This document shows, in pieces, positions 44,613-53,651 of a stretch of 64,000 nucleotides of DNA (the first letter of the stretch is position 1; the number at the start of each line of letters is the position of its first letter). Position numbers and translations under genes: made by a program. The notes beneath the pieces were generated by a model. It ran no database searches. It had not been told where the DNA came from and worked only from the letters and a program-made list of their open reading frames with translations. Source of the DNA: Neorhizobium lilium (GTDB lineage: Bacteria > Pseudomonadota > Alphaproteobacteria > Rhizobiales > Rhizobiaceae); assembly GCF_004053875.1 (NCBI RefSeq), contig NZ_SBIP01000005.1:1-64000 (forward strand), read 5' to 3'.

Positions 44613-45764
44613 ATGCACTCTCATAAACGTTTGATGCTCGCATCAGCAGTGGCTCTTTGTTCTTTGGCGACCTCCTGCACCGTGATCCCAAGCTCGGGAC
44701 CAAGTGCCGGCGAGATCCAGAAGGGCTCCCAGACCGTCGATACGCCTTATGTCCTGATCAACGTTACGCAGACAGTTGCCGATCTCCTGTCGACTACACA
44801 GGAAAAGCCTCTGGCTGTCGCCTTCGGATCGGCCCGCAAGGGAAGTTCTTCCACCATAGGCGTGGGCGATACGGTCATTGTTTCGATATGGGAAGCGTCT
44901 GAGAACGGTTTGTTTTCTGCGGGTACGAGCAAACAAAGCGGCGCACAGATACCGGAGCAGCCGGTTTCTGAGGATGGCATGATCGTCGTGCCTTATGCTG
45001 GTGCGGTGCGGGCGGCGGGCCACACGCCGCAGCAGGTGAAGGCTCAGATTGAGAAGGCCTTGTCCGGCATGGCCGTCGAGCCTCAAGTGCTCGTGAATGT
45101 CGTGAAGAATAATTCCAATACCGTTACCGTGACGGGCGAGGTCGCAAAGAGCGGCCGAATTTCGCTCGATGCCGGCGGTCAGCGCCTGATAGACGCGATT
45201 GCCACTGCAGGCGGGCCGCGGATGGAATCGCACCAATTGGCGGTGCAGATCACGCGAGGAATGCGGACCGAGACCATTCCGATGGAGAAGCTGATCTCGG
45301 ATCCGCGCGAGAACATCTATGTTCAACCGAATGATGTGATTACCCTCATTCGCCAACCCCGCAGCTTTACGGTCTTTGGCGCGACGATGGCGAATGCCTC
45401 GCTTCAGTTCGATGAATCGCAGCTTTATCTCAACCAGGCGCTCGCAAAGGTTGGCGGTCTCAACGACGACCGCGCCAATGCCAAGGGCGTATTTATTTAT
45501 CGCCGAGAACCTGTTCAGGAGGTACGCCGGTTCGTGCCGACCGCGCGGGCGATGCACTCGGACGGAACCGTCAACGTCATCTATCAGATTGACCTGAAAG
45601 ACCCGAGTGGCTTCTTCATCTTGAAAAGCTTCAGGGTGAAGAGTGGAGACTTGGTCTACATCGCCAATTCCTCTCTGGCGGAGATTCGGAAGTTCTCGTC
45701 CCTCATCGGCACGACCGTTTCTCCGGTGGTGCAGGGGGCATCTGTCGCCACCACCTTGAAATAG
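44613..45764 (+). CDS. Polysaccharide export lipoprotein (OPX/Wza-like)
   Basis: A 383-aa outer-membrane polysaccharide export protein. The lipoprotein signal peptide ends with lipobox LATSC, acylated C22. Residues about 75-170 are the PES domain (IGVGDTVIVSIWEAS, ISEDGMIVVPYAG-like segment). Two SLBB repeats follow (VTVTGEVAKSGRISLDAGGQ and FTVFGATMANASLQFDESQLY). It would form the outer-membrane channel for an exopolysaccharide or capsule. The partner tyrosine autokinase/PCP is not in this window. Confidence 0.92.
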   Translation: MHSHKRLMLASAVALCSLATSCTVIPSSGPSAGEIQKGSQTVDTPYVLINVTQTVADLLSTTQEKPLAVAFGSARKGSSSTIGVGDTVIVSIWEASENGLFSAGTSKQSGAQIPEQPVSEDGMIVVPYAGAVRAAGHTPQQVKAQIEKALSGMAVEPQVLVNVVKNNSNTVTVTGEVAKSGRISLDAGGQRLIDAIATAGGPRMESHQLAVQITRGMRTETIPMEKLISDPRENIYVQPNDVITLIRQPRSFTVFGATMANASLQFDESQLYLNQALAKVGGLNDDRANAKGVFIYRREPVQEVRRFVPTARAMHSDGTVNVIYQIDLKDPSGFFILKSFRVKSGDLVYIANSSLAEIRKFSSLIGTTVSPVVQGASVATTLK

Positions 45765-45913
45765 TCTGGCTCCGCAAAACGTCCCTTAAGCCTTCGTCGG
45801 CGATGGTTGCATCCTTAGGGACATATGTCCCTTGGTTTCGTATAGCGAAACTTGCGGGATCAAGGCTCTCAGTACCTTTATGATTTAGGTGCCGACTGGG
45901 CAGCCGCTCAATG
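45765..45913. other. Two adjacent palindromes between convergent genes
   Basis: AGGGACATATGTCCCT (45817-45832) is a perfect 16-bp palindrome. GTTTCG-tatag-CGAAAC (45835-45851) follows 2 bases later. Together they could form consecutive hairpins serving as a bidirectional terminator, although neither has a T-run. Confidence 0.5.
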
Positions 45914-46948
45914 TCACGTGCTGGCAGCCTTGTAGATCCCGTCCAGCGTTTCCGTAACCTTCAGGATGGATTCGCAGGCCGGATCATAGGCTCCGCTTTG
46001 CGCAAGACGGCTTGCCCAGGCGGCGGCCGCCCGACCACCCCAATCCTCCGGTGGCTCTGCGAGAATCTCCCGGCTGGTCCCGCGAAAGCGCTCTGTCATG
46101 AAATCATAGAAGGAACCGCCAACATTGTGCATGGAGGCGCCGCCTTCCGTGCCGAAGAACCTGGCATCGATCACGGCGTCCTGGCCAGCCTGCAGCCTCC
46201 AAGAGCAGGTAATCCGTACAACTATGCCGGTTTCCAGCGTGATGGTTGCAACTGCATAGTCCTCGACGCTGTCTGCCAGTGCGTCTAGGGGTTTGCCGCC
46301 TGCCATAAGCTGGCTGGTGATGTGTCTGACGGCGGGGAAATCCAGGCACCATAGCGCCATGTCGATCAGATGGACGCCGAGATCCATGACGCAACCGCCG
46401 CCCGAGAGGGCACGATCGTAGAACCATGGTTTGTCCGGCCCATAGGCATTGTGGAAGGTCAGGTCCGCAGCAAAGACATGGCCGAGAGCGCCCGCCCGAA
46501 CGAGTTCCCGGATCTGGCCAAGTCCTGTCGTCTGCCTGTAGGAGAGATCCACATCGAGCAGCCGGTCTGTAGTCTTTGCAGCTTCGATGACTGCGGCGAC
46601 CTCGCCGCCCGATCGACCGAGCGGCTTCTGACAGAAAACGGCGACCCCGGCGCTCAGCGCCTCGACTGACTGTTGCGCATGCAAGGCGCTTGGGGTGGCG
46701 ATCACGATGCCGTCCAGATCATGGCGAAGAAGCTCTTCAAGCCCATCCACCATGGCTGCATCGGGCGCGAGCTTGCGCGCTTCCTCTGCCATCTCAGGCG
46801 ACGGATCGGAAATGGCGACGGCCCGCGCCAGGCCGGTATCCAATATTGCCTTCATCCGGTGGCGACCGATCCAGCCGACCCCGAGGAAGCCAAGCCGCAG
46901 CAATGTCGTCTGACCGACGACCTGGTTTTCGGACATCATCTCGTTCAT
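45914..46948 (-). CDS. Gfo/Idh/MocA-family oxidoreductase
   Basis: A 344-aa NAD(P)-dependent sugar or inositol dehydrogenase family member. The Rossmann start is LRLGFLGVGWIGRHRM and the substrate-domain motif is VFCQKPLGRSG (the EKP-type lysine). GGGCVMDLGVHLIDMALW carries the conserved aspartate and histidine. Its ATG overlaps the stop of the alcohol-dehydrogenase-like gene by 4 bases. With that gene it may modify a sugar nucleotide for the adjacent polysaccharide locus or act on a free polyol. Confidence 0.9.
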   Translation of the reverse strand: MNEMMSENQVVGQTTLLRLGFLGVGWIGRHRMKAILDTGLARAVAISDPSPEMAEEARKLAPDAAMVDGLEELLRHDLDGIVIATPSALHAQQSVEALSAGVAVFCQKPLGRSGGEVAAVIEAAKTTDRLLDVDLSYRQTTGLGQIRELVRAGALGHVFAADLTFHNAYGPDKPWFYDRALSGGGCVMDLGVHLIDMALWCLDFPAVRHITSQLMAGGKPLDALADSVEDYAVATITLETGIVVRITCSWRLQAGQDAVIDARFFGTEGGASMHNVGGSFYDFMTERFRGTSREILAEPPEDWGGRAAAAWASRLAQSGAYDPACESILKVTETLDGIYKAAST

Positions 46949-47934
46949 GGATAAGTCACCAGTGCCTTGAGGAAGGCGCCGGGCCTGTCGCGCGTGGCAT
47001 CCAGCGCCGCGCCCAGTTCCTCCAGCAAATAGCGGTTCGTGTAAAGCGGACTGGGATCGAGCCGGCCTTCGACGACCGCGTCGATCGCCTGACGAATGCC
47101 GTCCATGTAGATGGCAGGATCGCGTTCATGGGCGTTGATGACGTCCAGCCCGCGCCAGTTCCACAGCTGCATGTTGACCTGCCGTGGTCCATCCTGATGG
47201 TAGCCGGCAATGATGAGACGGCCTCGTTCGCGGGTCAGCTCGGCTGCGAGATCCAACGGCCACTGCTTGCCGACAGCCTCGATGACGCGGTCGCAGAAGC
47301 GTCCCTCCGTCGTCGTCCGGACATCCTCGATGATGCGCCAGTGATCGTCCATGACAATGGTTTCGGCGGCTCCCATGCGGCGGGCGATCTGAAGCGATTC
47401 CGAGCGGCGGGAAATGGCGATGACGCGGGCTCCGGCCCTGGAGGCAAGCTGGGTGAGGAGGGAGCCAAGGAAGCCGATGCCGACGATTGCCACCGTCTGA
47501 CCGGCTTTTATATCGCTGCGGTTGAAGATGTTCATGGCGCATCCTAACGGCTCGCCAGGAAAAGGCTGTCCGTCCAATGCCGCCGGCAGCTTTACCACCA
47601 TGGCTTCATCGGCAATGTCGTGGGTTGCATAGGCATGGTAGCTGAGGGCGGCGACGCGATCGCCGACGTTGACGGAAGACACGCCGGGACCGACGGCATC
47701 GACATGGCCCCAGCCTTCATGGCCGAGACCCCCCGGTTCCGTCGGGAATTTCATCCATTCCGGACCCGACCATGGGGTGAGGTTGGACGCACAGACGCCA
47801 CATCCTTGCAGGCGGATGCGGACCTGACCAGCTTGGGGTGCTGGCAGTGGCACGGTATCGACGATCAATTTTCCCGGGCCGGTAATTATTGCTGCGCGCA
47901 TAAGATCCGTTCCGGCTTTCGCCATCATATTCAT
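46945..47934 (-). CDS. Medium-chain zinc-type alcohol dehydrogenase family protein
   Basis: A 329-aa MDR protein. GCGVCASNLTPW carries the catalytic-zinc cysteine and LGHEGWGHV the histidine/glutamate. The structural-zinc cysteine loop is absent. The coenzyme domain has VAIVGIGFLGSLLTQLA. It oxidises a polyol or sugar alcohol, or reduces a keto-sugar. It is co-transcribed with the Gfo/Idh/MocA gene, an association common in sugar oxidation pathways. The divergent neighbour is the SDR epimerase of the polysaccharide locus. Confidence 0.88.
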   Translation of the reverse strand: MNMMAKAGTDLMRAAIITGPGKLIVDTVPLPAPQAGQVRIRLQGCGVCASNLTPWSGPEWMKFPTEPGGLGHEGWGHVDAVGPGVSSVNVGDRVAALSYHAYATHDIADEAMVVKLPAALDGQPFPGEPLGCAMNIFNRSDIKAGQTVAIVGIGFLGSLLTQLASRAGARVIAISRRSESLQIARRMGAAETIVMDDHWRIIEDVRTTTEGRFCDRVIEAVGKQWPLDLAAELTRERGRLIIAGYHQDGPRQVNMQLWNWRGLDVINAHERDPAIYMDGIRQAIDAVVEGRLDPSPLYTNRYLLEELGAALDATRDRPGAFLKALVTYP

Positions 47935-48007
47935 CGGTCGCCTTTCCGCGGGAACATCGAGAGATCAACGGCCGAACTGCCTTGGCAAGGGATAGTTCCG
48001 GAAGAAG

Positions 48008-48175
48008 ATGAAGATGTTGAAGAAGCTATGTGAGGTTGCCTGCGTCGTTGTGGCGGCCCTGCTTTCTTCGTCGTTCCGGAAAGGATCTGGTTCTGAGAAC
48101 GGCGGGGTCAACTACCTGAGCGACGAGACGTTGCCGTGGCTCCGCTTTGGGCGCCGTTCCCTCGGATGTCATTGA
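48008..48175 (+). CDS. Possible small membrane or secreted peptide (55 aa)
   Basis: ATG at 48008 preceded by GGAAGAAG opens a 55-codon frame. The N-terminus is basic (MKMLKKL) followed by a hydrophobic run (VACVVVAALLSS), like a short signal or membrane segment. The remainder (GSGSENGGVNYLSDETLPWL) is unrecognised. It lies in the divergent gap before the epimerase gene. It may equally be a chance frame in the leader. Confidence 0.3.
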   Translation: MKMLKKLCEVACVVVAALLSSSFRKGSGSENGGVNYLSDETLPWLRFGRRSLGCH

Positions 48176-48196
48176 AGACAAAGATGTCATTGAAGA
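48165..48196. repeat. Direct repeat GATGTCATTGAAGA x2
   Basis: Two identical 14-base copies (48165-48178 and 48183-48196) are offset by 18 bases, about 70 bases before the epimerase start codon. They could be tandem binding sites for an activator of the polysaccharide operon or a local slippage duplication. Confidence 0.5.
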
Positions 48197-48266
48197 AGGA
48201 ACTTTATGTTCCAGAGCCGGTTCGGAGGGCGGTTATCTCGTCTTTCTCTCGCATCCAGGACATCCA

Positions 48267-49373
48267 ATGGCAGTAATTCTTGTGACTGGTGGTTGTGGTT
48301 TTATCGGCCGACACGTGGCCGAGGAGCTTCTTGGCAGCGGCTATCAGGTTCGCATTCTCGACGCGATGATAGACCAGGTTCACGCGGATGCGGAAGCTGC
48401 CGTTCCCGATGGTGCCGAGGTCATTCGCGGCGACGTGCGAGACAAGGCGATCGTGGAGAAGGCGCTGGAGAATGTCGATGGCGTCCTGCATCTTGCCGCC
48501 GAGGTGGGCGTCGGCCAATCCATGTACGAGATCGCGCGTTATGTCGGCGGCAACGACCTCGGCACCGCAGTTCTTCTAGAGGCGATGATCGGCAAGAAGA
48601 TCAAGCGCATCGTCGTCGCGTCCTCGATGAGCGTTTACGGCGAAGGACGCTATCAGACCAAGAACGGAATTTCGCTTGATCTGGTGCGGCGCAAGGCGGA
48701 ACGGATAAAGGCGGGCCAGTGGGCGGCAACCGGGCCTGATGGTGAAGATCTTGTTCCGGTGCCGACAGACGAGGAGAAACCGGTCGATCTGGCCTCCATT
48801 TATGCCCTCACCAAATATGCGCAGGAAAAACAGGTCCTCATCTTCGGCGAGGCCTATGGCGTGGAAGCGGTGGCGCTCCGCCTGTTCAACGTCTTCGGTG
48901 CAGGCCAGGCCCTGTCCAATCCCTATACGGGCGTACTCGCCAATTTCGCCTCGCGGCTTGCCAACGGGCAGCCGCCGATGATCTTCGAAGATGGCCGCCA
49001 ACGGCGCGATTTTGTGCATGTCCGCGACGTGGCTCGCGCCTTTCGCCTTGCCTTGGAAAAACCCGCAGCCAGCGGCCATGTCATCAATATCGGCAGCGGC
49101 CAGGCCTATACGATTGCTGAGGTCGCCGCCCTTCTGGCAGATGCCATGGGTGTGCCGGACATTGCTCCCGATATCATGAACAAGGCGCGCTCCGGCGATA
49201 TCCGCAACTGCTTCGCCGATATCTCCAAGGCCCGCGAGCTTCTTGGCTTTGAACCCCAACATCGGCTGGAAAACTCGCTCGGTCCCTTCGCCGAATGGGT
49301 GCGCAGCACCGGCGCCATCGACCGCGGCGCCGAAATGAAACGGCAGCTGGAAGAGAGGGGGCTCGTATCGTGA
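48267..49373 (+). CDS. NAD-dependent sugar-nucleotide epimerase/dehydratase (extended SDR)
   Basis: A 368-aa extended short-chain dehydrogenase starting at the ATG at 48267 after CCAGGACATCC. The NAD site is VTGGCGFIGRHV, followed by VASSMSVYGEGRY. The YxxxK equivalent is in YALTKYAQEK, and RLFNVFGAGQALSNPY and DFVHVRDVARAF are typical of UDP-glucose 4-epimerase relatives. It overlaps the next gene by 4 bases. It likely makes or converts a nucleotide sugar used by the glycosyltransferases downstream. Confidence 0.9.
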   Translation: MAVILVTGGCGFIGRHVAEELLGSGYQVRILDAMIDQVHADAEAAVPDGAEVIRGDVRDKAIVEKALENVDGVLHLAAEVGVGQSMYEIARYVGGNDLGTAVLLEAMIGKKIKRIVVASSMSVYGEGRYQTKNGISLDLVRRKAERIKAGQWAATGPDGEDLVPVPTDEEKPVDLASIYALTKYAQEKQVLIFGEAYGVEAVALRLFNVFGAGQALSNPYTGVLANFASRLANGQPPMIFEDGRQRRDFVHVRDVARAFRLALEKPAASGHVINIGSGQAYTIAEVAALLADAMGVPDIAPDIMNKARSGDIRNCFADISKARELLGFEPQHRLENSLGPFAEWVRSTGAIDRGAEMKRQLEERGLVS

Positions 49374-51409
49374 CGGTATCCCAGTCTGAAGGCGATCAGC
49401 AGTCCCGCGAGTATGGCTTTGTCGAATGGTTTCGGCCTGGGGAATACGAACGGACAGAACGCCTTCTTCCCCAGATCATCGCCAGCGGCGCCAGCTATCT
49501 GCGCACCCATCTGTCCTGGGCTGAATATCTGGCGCCTGGCGGCGAAGAGTGGTTCGACTGGCTGATGCCGCAGCTCGGCAGCCAGATCGATCTCCTGCCA
49601 TGCCTTCATTACACGCCGCCGTCCATGTCGCGAACCGGCCGGGCCAACGGCGCACCGCGCAACCTCAAGTCCTATGCCGATTTTCTGGATCACGTGCTGA
49701 CGCGCTACGGCAAGCACTTCACCCATGTCGAGCTTTGGAACGAGCCCAACAACCTGCTCGACTGGGACTGGCGCGACGACGGCGATTTTCTGCTGTTCTC
49801 CGAGATGATCGGCGGCGCGGCATACTGGGCCAGACAGAGAGGGTTCAAAACGGTTCTTGGGGGGCCATGTCCTTTCGATCCCTTCTGGCTCAATCTCATG
49901 GGCGAACGGGGTGTATTGAACGTCTGCGACGCGGTTGGTTTCCATGGCTTTCCAGGCACCTGGGACAGCGAGGAAGGATCCTGGGGCGGCTGGGACATGC
50001 ACCTGGGCGAAATGCGCAGGATCCTCGATCGCTTCAATGCGGATGCGCAGATCTGGATTACGGAAACAGGCTATTCGACCTGGCGCAGCGACGAGATGGA
50101 GCAGGCGCGCCGCTTCATGAAGGCGCTGAGCGTCCCGGCAGACCGCATGTATTGGTATTCCTGGCAGGACGTAGCGCCCGATGTGCCGGTTCAGGAAGGC
50201 CTCTGGTTCGATCTGCGCCATTACCATCTCGGTGCCGTCAGCCATGACAACCAGCCGAAGCTCTTGGCCCGTCTTCTTCTCGAGGGCGGCGTTTCGCGTC
50301 TCGAAGAGGTTGCGAAACTTGCCGCGCCCAATCTATCGACCGGCGCGTCGCCCATCGTCGTCACCGGCGGCAGTGGGTTCATCGGGTCGAACCTCGCGGA
50401 CAGTTTCCTGCAGGATGGTGAGGATGTCATCATCCTCGACAATCTAGGGCGCCCCGGTGTCGATCAGAACCTTGCCTGGTTGACGGAGCGCCATGGCGCT
50501 CGGGTCCATCCCGTGCTGGCTGATGTGCGGGACCTGCGAGGCATCGAAGCAGCTTTTGCCGACGCGAAAGCCGTTTTCCATTTTGCAGCCCAAACTGCCG
50601 TAACCACAAGTCTCGTGCACCCGCTGGACGATTTCGAAGCCAATGCCCGCGGCACGATCAACGTGCTCGAATCCGTCCGCAAGGCGGGTAAGCAGGCGCC
50701 GGTGATCTTTGCCAGCACCAACAAGGTTTATGGCGCGTTGGAAGACGTGCAGATGCTTGAGATGGACGACCGTTACATTCCGGCCAATCAGGACATCCGG
50801 GCATACGGGATCGGCGAGGACCGCCCCATCAATTTCTGCACGCCGTATGGATGTTCCAAAGGCGTCGCCGATCAGTATGTGCTCGATTATGCCAAGTCCT
50901 ATGACCTGCCAACGGCGGTCCTGCGGATGAGCTGCATCTACGGCCCGCGCCAGTTTGGCACGGAAGATCAGGGTTGGGTGGCCCATTTTCTTATCCGCGC
51001 GTTGTCGGGAGAGGAAATCTCGATCTATGGCGACGGCAAACAGGTTCGCGACATCCTGCATGTGGATGACGCAGTGGCAGCCTATCGCGGGCTTCTTGCA
51101 TCCATCGAGAGCGTCAAGGGACATGCCTTCAACCTCGGCGGCGGCCCCCTGAATGCGGTCAGCATTCTCAGCGTGCTGCGTGAAATCGAGAAGCTGACGG
51201 GCCGGCCTTTGCACACCGAGTTTGGCGACTGGCGGGCCGGCGACCAGTATTATTTCGTGGCCGATACGCGCCTGCTGGAACGTCAGCTGGGCTGGGAAGC
51301 GGACGTCCACTGGCGCGACGGCCTGAAACACCTTGCCGAATGGCTGGCTGACAACCGCTTCGGCGGCCGCTCGGTGCTTCAGGAGGAAAAGCGGAAGGTC
51401 TCGGCATGA
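49370..51409 (+). CDS. Fusion of a clan GH-A glycosidase-like domain with a CDP-paratose 2-epimerase-like SDR
   Basis: A 679-aa two-domain protein; the GTG at 49370 overlaps the previous stop. Residues about 15-310 resemble a clan GH-A (GH39-like) TIM barrel with E125 in ELWNEPNN (acid/base) and E232 in WITETGYST (nucleophile). From about residue 330 an extended SDR follows: VTGGSGFIGSNLADSF, LDNLGRPGVDQNLAWL, STNKVYGALED, catalytic YGCSKGVADQY and FGTEDQGWV, all close to CDP-paratose/tyvelose 2-epimerase (RfbE). No signal peptide is present, so a hydrolase acting in the cytoplasm would be odd. The barrel may have another role, such as acting on a lipid-linked or nucleotide-linked sugar. Confidence 0.85.
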   Translation: MTVSQSEGDQQSREYGFVEWFRPGEYERTERLLPQIIASGASYLRTHLSWAEYLAPGGEEWFDWLMPQLGSQIDLLPCLHYTPPSMSRTGRANGAPRNLKSYADFLDHVLTRYGKHFTHVELWNEPNNLLDWDWRDDGDFLLFSEMIGGAAYWARQRGFKTVLGGPCPFDPFWLNLMGERGVLNVCDAVGFHGFPGTWDSEEGSWGGWDMHLGEMRRILDRFNADAQIWITETGYSTWRSDEMEQARRFMKALSVPADRMYWYSWQDVAPDVPVQEGLWFDLRHYHLGAVSHDNQPKLLARLLLEGGVSRLEEVAKLAAPNLSTGASPIVVTGGSGFIGSNLADSFLQDGEDVIILDNLGRPGVDQNLAWLTERHGARVHPVLADVRDLRGIEAAFADAKAVFHFAAQTAVTTSLVHPLDDFEANARGTINVLESVRKAGKQAPVIFASTNKVYGALEDVQMLEMDDRYIPANQDIRAYGIGEDRPINFCTPYGCSKGVADQYVLDYAKSYDLPTAVLRMSCIYGPRQFGTEDQGWVAHFLIRALSGEEISIYGDGKQVRDILHVDDAVAAYRGLLASIESVKGHAFNLGGGPLNAVSILSVLREIEKLTGRPLHTEFGDWRAGDQYYFVADTRLLERQLGWEADVHWRDGLKHLAEWLADNRFGGRSVLQEEKRKVSA

Positions 51410-52518
51410 CGGACCCGGAACAGGCCAGCGTTGCCCGTATCCTCATGACGATCGATGCCGTTGGCGGCGTCTGGCGGTACGCCATGGATCTGGCGGCGGC
51501 CCTGCGCCCGCTTGGCTTCGAGTTCATGTTTGCGGGGCTCGGTCCGCAGCCATCGGAAGAGCAGCGGCAGGAAGCAAGCGCGCTAGGTCCGCTGCTTTGG
51601 CTCGACCTGTCCCTGGATTGGATGGTGAAGGAAGAGCGGGATCTGGCCGAAGTCGGACCTCGGATCGCAGAAGTCGCGCGGGCTGAGAAGGTAGATATCC
51701 TGCATCTCAACCTGCCTTCGCAGGCAGCTTTGCTGGACACGGATCTTCCGGTCGTGGTCATGTCGCATTCCTGCGTGGTCACCTGGTTTGCCGGCGTGCG
51801 TGGCGAGGAGGTTCCTGCGGATTGGGTCTGGCATCGTGGCATCAACCGCCGTGGCCTGGATCGCGCCGACCTCGTGCTGGCACCAAGCCGCAGCCATGCC
51901 GCTATGCTGGAGGAAGCTTACGGCACCATCGGCAATCTTCATGTGGTTCATAATGCCAGCAGGACAGAGACCTCCCGTCCCATCAAGAATGATTTCATCG
52001 TCGCGGCTGGGCGCTGGTGGGACGACGGCAAGAATGGTCGGGTCCTTGACAAGGCTGCAGGCGCCATCACCTGGCCGGTGGTCATGGCTGGTTCCAACCG
52101 TGGGCCTGATAGGCAGTTCCTGCCGATCCGCCACGCCGACCATCGTGGCGAATTGGCACATGACGAGGTCATGGCGCTGATGCGTCGTTCGTCGATCTTC
52201 GTATCGCCCTCGCTTTACGAGCCCTTCGGCCTTGCGGCGCTCGAGGCGGCCCGGGTTCACAATGCCCTGGTACTTGCCGATATTCCGACCTACCGCGAGC
52301 TCTGGGCAGATGCTGCCTTGTTTGCGGACCCGCAGGATAGCGCAGCATTTACGGCGGCGGTGAACCAGCTGATCGATGACACAAAGCTGCGGGCGCAGAT
52401 GGCAGCGAAGGCGGCGGAACGCTCTCGCCGGTACGACCTCGCGTCACAGGCGAAAGCCATGTCCGGCCTCTATGCGGGTCTTCTTCGCCGCAATTCCACG
52501 CTTTCAGCTGCGGAGTGA
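51406..52518 (+). CDS. Family-4 glycosyltransferase
   Basis: A 370-aa GT-B enzyme. The N-terminal domain begins RILMTIDAVGGVWRYAMDLA. The C-terminal donor domain has SIFVSPSLYEPFGLAALEAARV, the retaining GT4 E-x7-E motif. Cytoplasmic or peripheral, it transfers a sugar from a nucleotide donor to a growing glycan. It overlaps the fusion gene by 4 bases and precedes three CgeB-type transferases by 2 bases or overlap, so all are in one operon. Confidence 0.9.
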   Translation: MTDPEQASVARILMTIDAVGGVWRYAMDLAAALRPLGFEFMFAGLGPQPSEEQRQEASALGPLLWLDLSLDWMVKEERDLAEVGPRIAEVARAEKVDILHLNLPSQAALLDTDLPVVVMSHSCVVTWFAGVRGEEVPADWVWHRGINRRGLDRADLVLAPSRSHAAMLEEAYGTIGNLHVVHNASRTETSRPIKNDFIVAAGRWWDDGKNGRVLDKAAGAITWPVVMAGSNRGPDRQFLPIRHADHRGELAHDEVMALMRRSSIFVSPSLYEPFGLAALEAARVHNALVLADIPTYRELWADAALFADPQDSAAFTAAVNQLIDDTKLRAQMAAKAAERSRRYDLASQAKAMSGLYAGLLRRNSTLSAAE

Positions 52519-52520
52519 TC

Positions 52521-53651
52521 ATGAAGTTCGTTTTCTATACCCACTCGCTGATCTCTGACTGGAACCATGGCAATGCGCATTTCCTGCGCGGCGTGATGCG
52601 CGATCTGATCCGGCGCGGGCATGAGGCCGTGGCGCTCGAGCCTTCCGATTCATGGAGCCGCAGCAACCTTCTACAAGACCAGGGAAAGGCAGCGCCTGCG
52701 GATTTCGCCACCATTTTCCCGGAGCTGCGTTCCGAAATCTACGATACTGATTTCGATCACGAAGCGGCATTGGATGGAGCGGATGTCGTCGTCGTGCATG
52801 AATGGACGGAGCCGGCGCTTGTGGCCCAGATCGGCCGCATCCGGGCTGAGGGCCGACAGTTCACGCTGCTTTTTCACGACACGCATCACCGTGCCGTCTC
52901 ATCCGAGGCCGATATTGCCGGGCTGAGGTTGCGCGACTACGACGGCATCCTTGCCTTCGGGGAGACGCTGCGCCAACGCTATCTTGCGGCCGGATGGGGC
53001 AGCACGGTCTTCACCTGGCATGAAGCGGCCGACGACAGCCTGTTCAAGCCGATGCCGGAGGTGGACAAGACGGGCGACCTGATCTGGGTCGGCAATTGGG
53101 GCGACGACGAGCGGTCGGGCGAGATCCTTGAGTTCCTTGTCAAGCCGGCCAAGGATCTTGAACTGCACGCACTCGTCCATGGCGTTCGCTATCCGGAGCA
53201 TGCGCTGCAGGCCCTGAAGGATGCCGGCGTCACCTTCGGCGGCTGGATCGCCAATGCTCGCGTTCCCCACGCCTTTGCCCAACATCGTGTGACGGTCCAT
53301 ATTCCTCGCCGCCCCTATGTGCAGAACCTACCGGGCATTCCTACCATCCGGCCGTTCGAGGCCCTGGCCTGCGGCATTCCCTTGATCTCCGCACCCTGGG
53401 ACGATGTTGAACATCTGTTCCGGCCAGGCGAGGACTATCTGATCGTCCACAGTGGCGAAGAGATGAAGGCGCAGTTGCGCGACGTGCTTTCGGACTCCGA
53501 TTTTGCCGCCTCGCTCGCCCGGTCAGGTTGCGAAACCCTGCTTGCCCGCCACACCTGCCGCCATCGCGTGGATGAGCTTCTCTCCATCCTGGCGGATTGC
53601 GGGACAGATCGCGTTACCCGGAAACTCGTATCCCTGGAGGCTGCAGAATGA
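52521..53651 (+). CDS. CgeB-family glycosyltransferase (copy 1)
   Basis: A 376-aa protein of the CgeB/spore-maturation-type GT family, starting MKFVFYTHSLISDWNHGNAHF. The C-terminal donor-binding segment is IPTIRPFEALACGIPLISAPWDD, followed by FRPGEDYLIVHSGEEM. The ATG at 52521 is chosen. It shares layout with the next two genes but is clearly diverged (HDTHHRAVSSEADI instead of a DVDAP-type motif). Acceptor and donor are unknown. Confidence 0.83.
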   Translation: MKFVFYTHSLISDWNHGNAHFLRGVMRDLIRRGHEAVALEPSDSWSRSNLLQDQGKAAPADFATIFPELRSEIYDTDFDHEAALDGADVVVVHEWTEPALVAQIGRIRAEGRQFTLLFHDTHHRAVSSEADIAGLRLRDYDGILAFGETLRQRYLAAGWGSTVFTWHEAADDSLFKPMPEVDKTGDLIWVGNWGDDERSGEILEFLVKPAKDLELHALVHGVRYPEHALQALKDAGVTFGGWIANARVPHAFAQHRVTVHIPRRPYVQNLPGIPTIRPFEALACGIPLISAPWDDVEHLFRPGEDYLIVHSGEEMKAQLRDVLSDSDFAASLARSGCETLLARHTCRHRVDELLSILADCGTDRVTRKLVSLEAAE

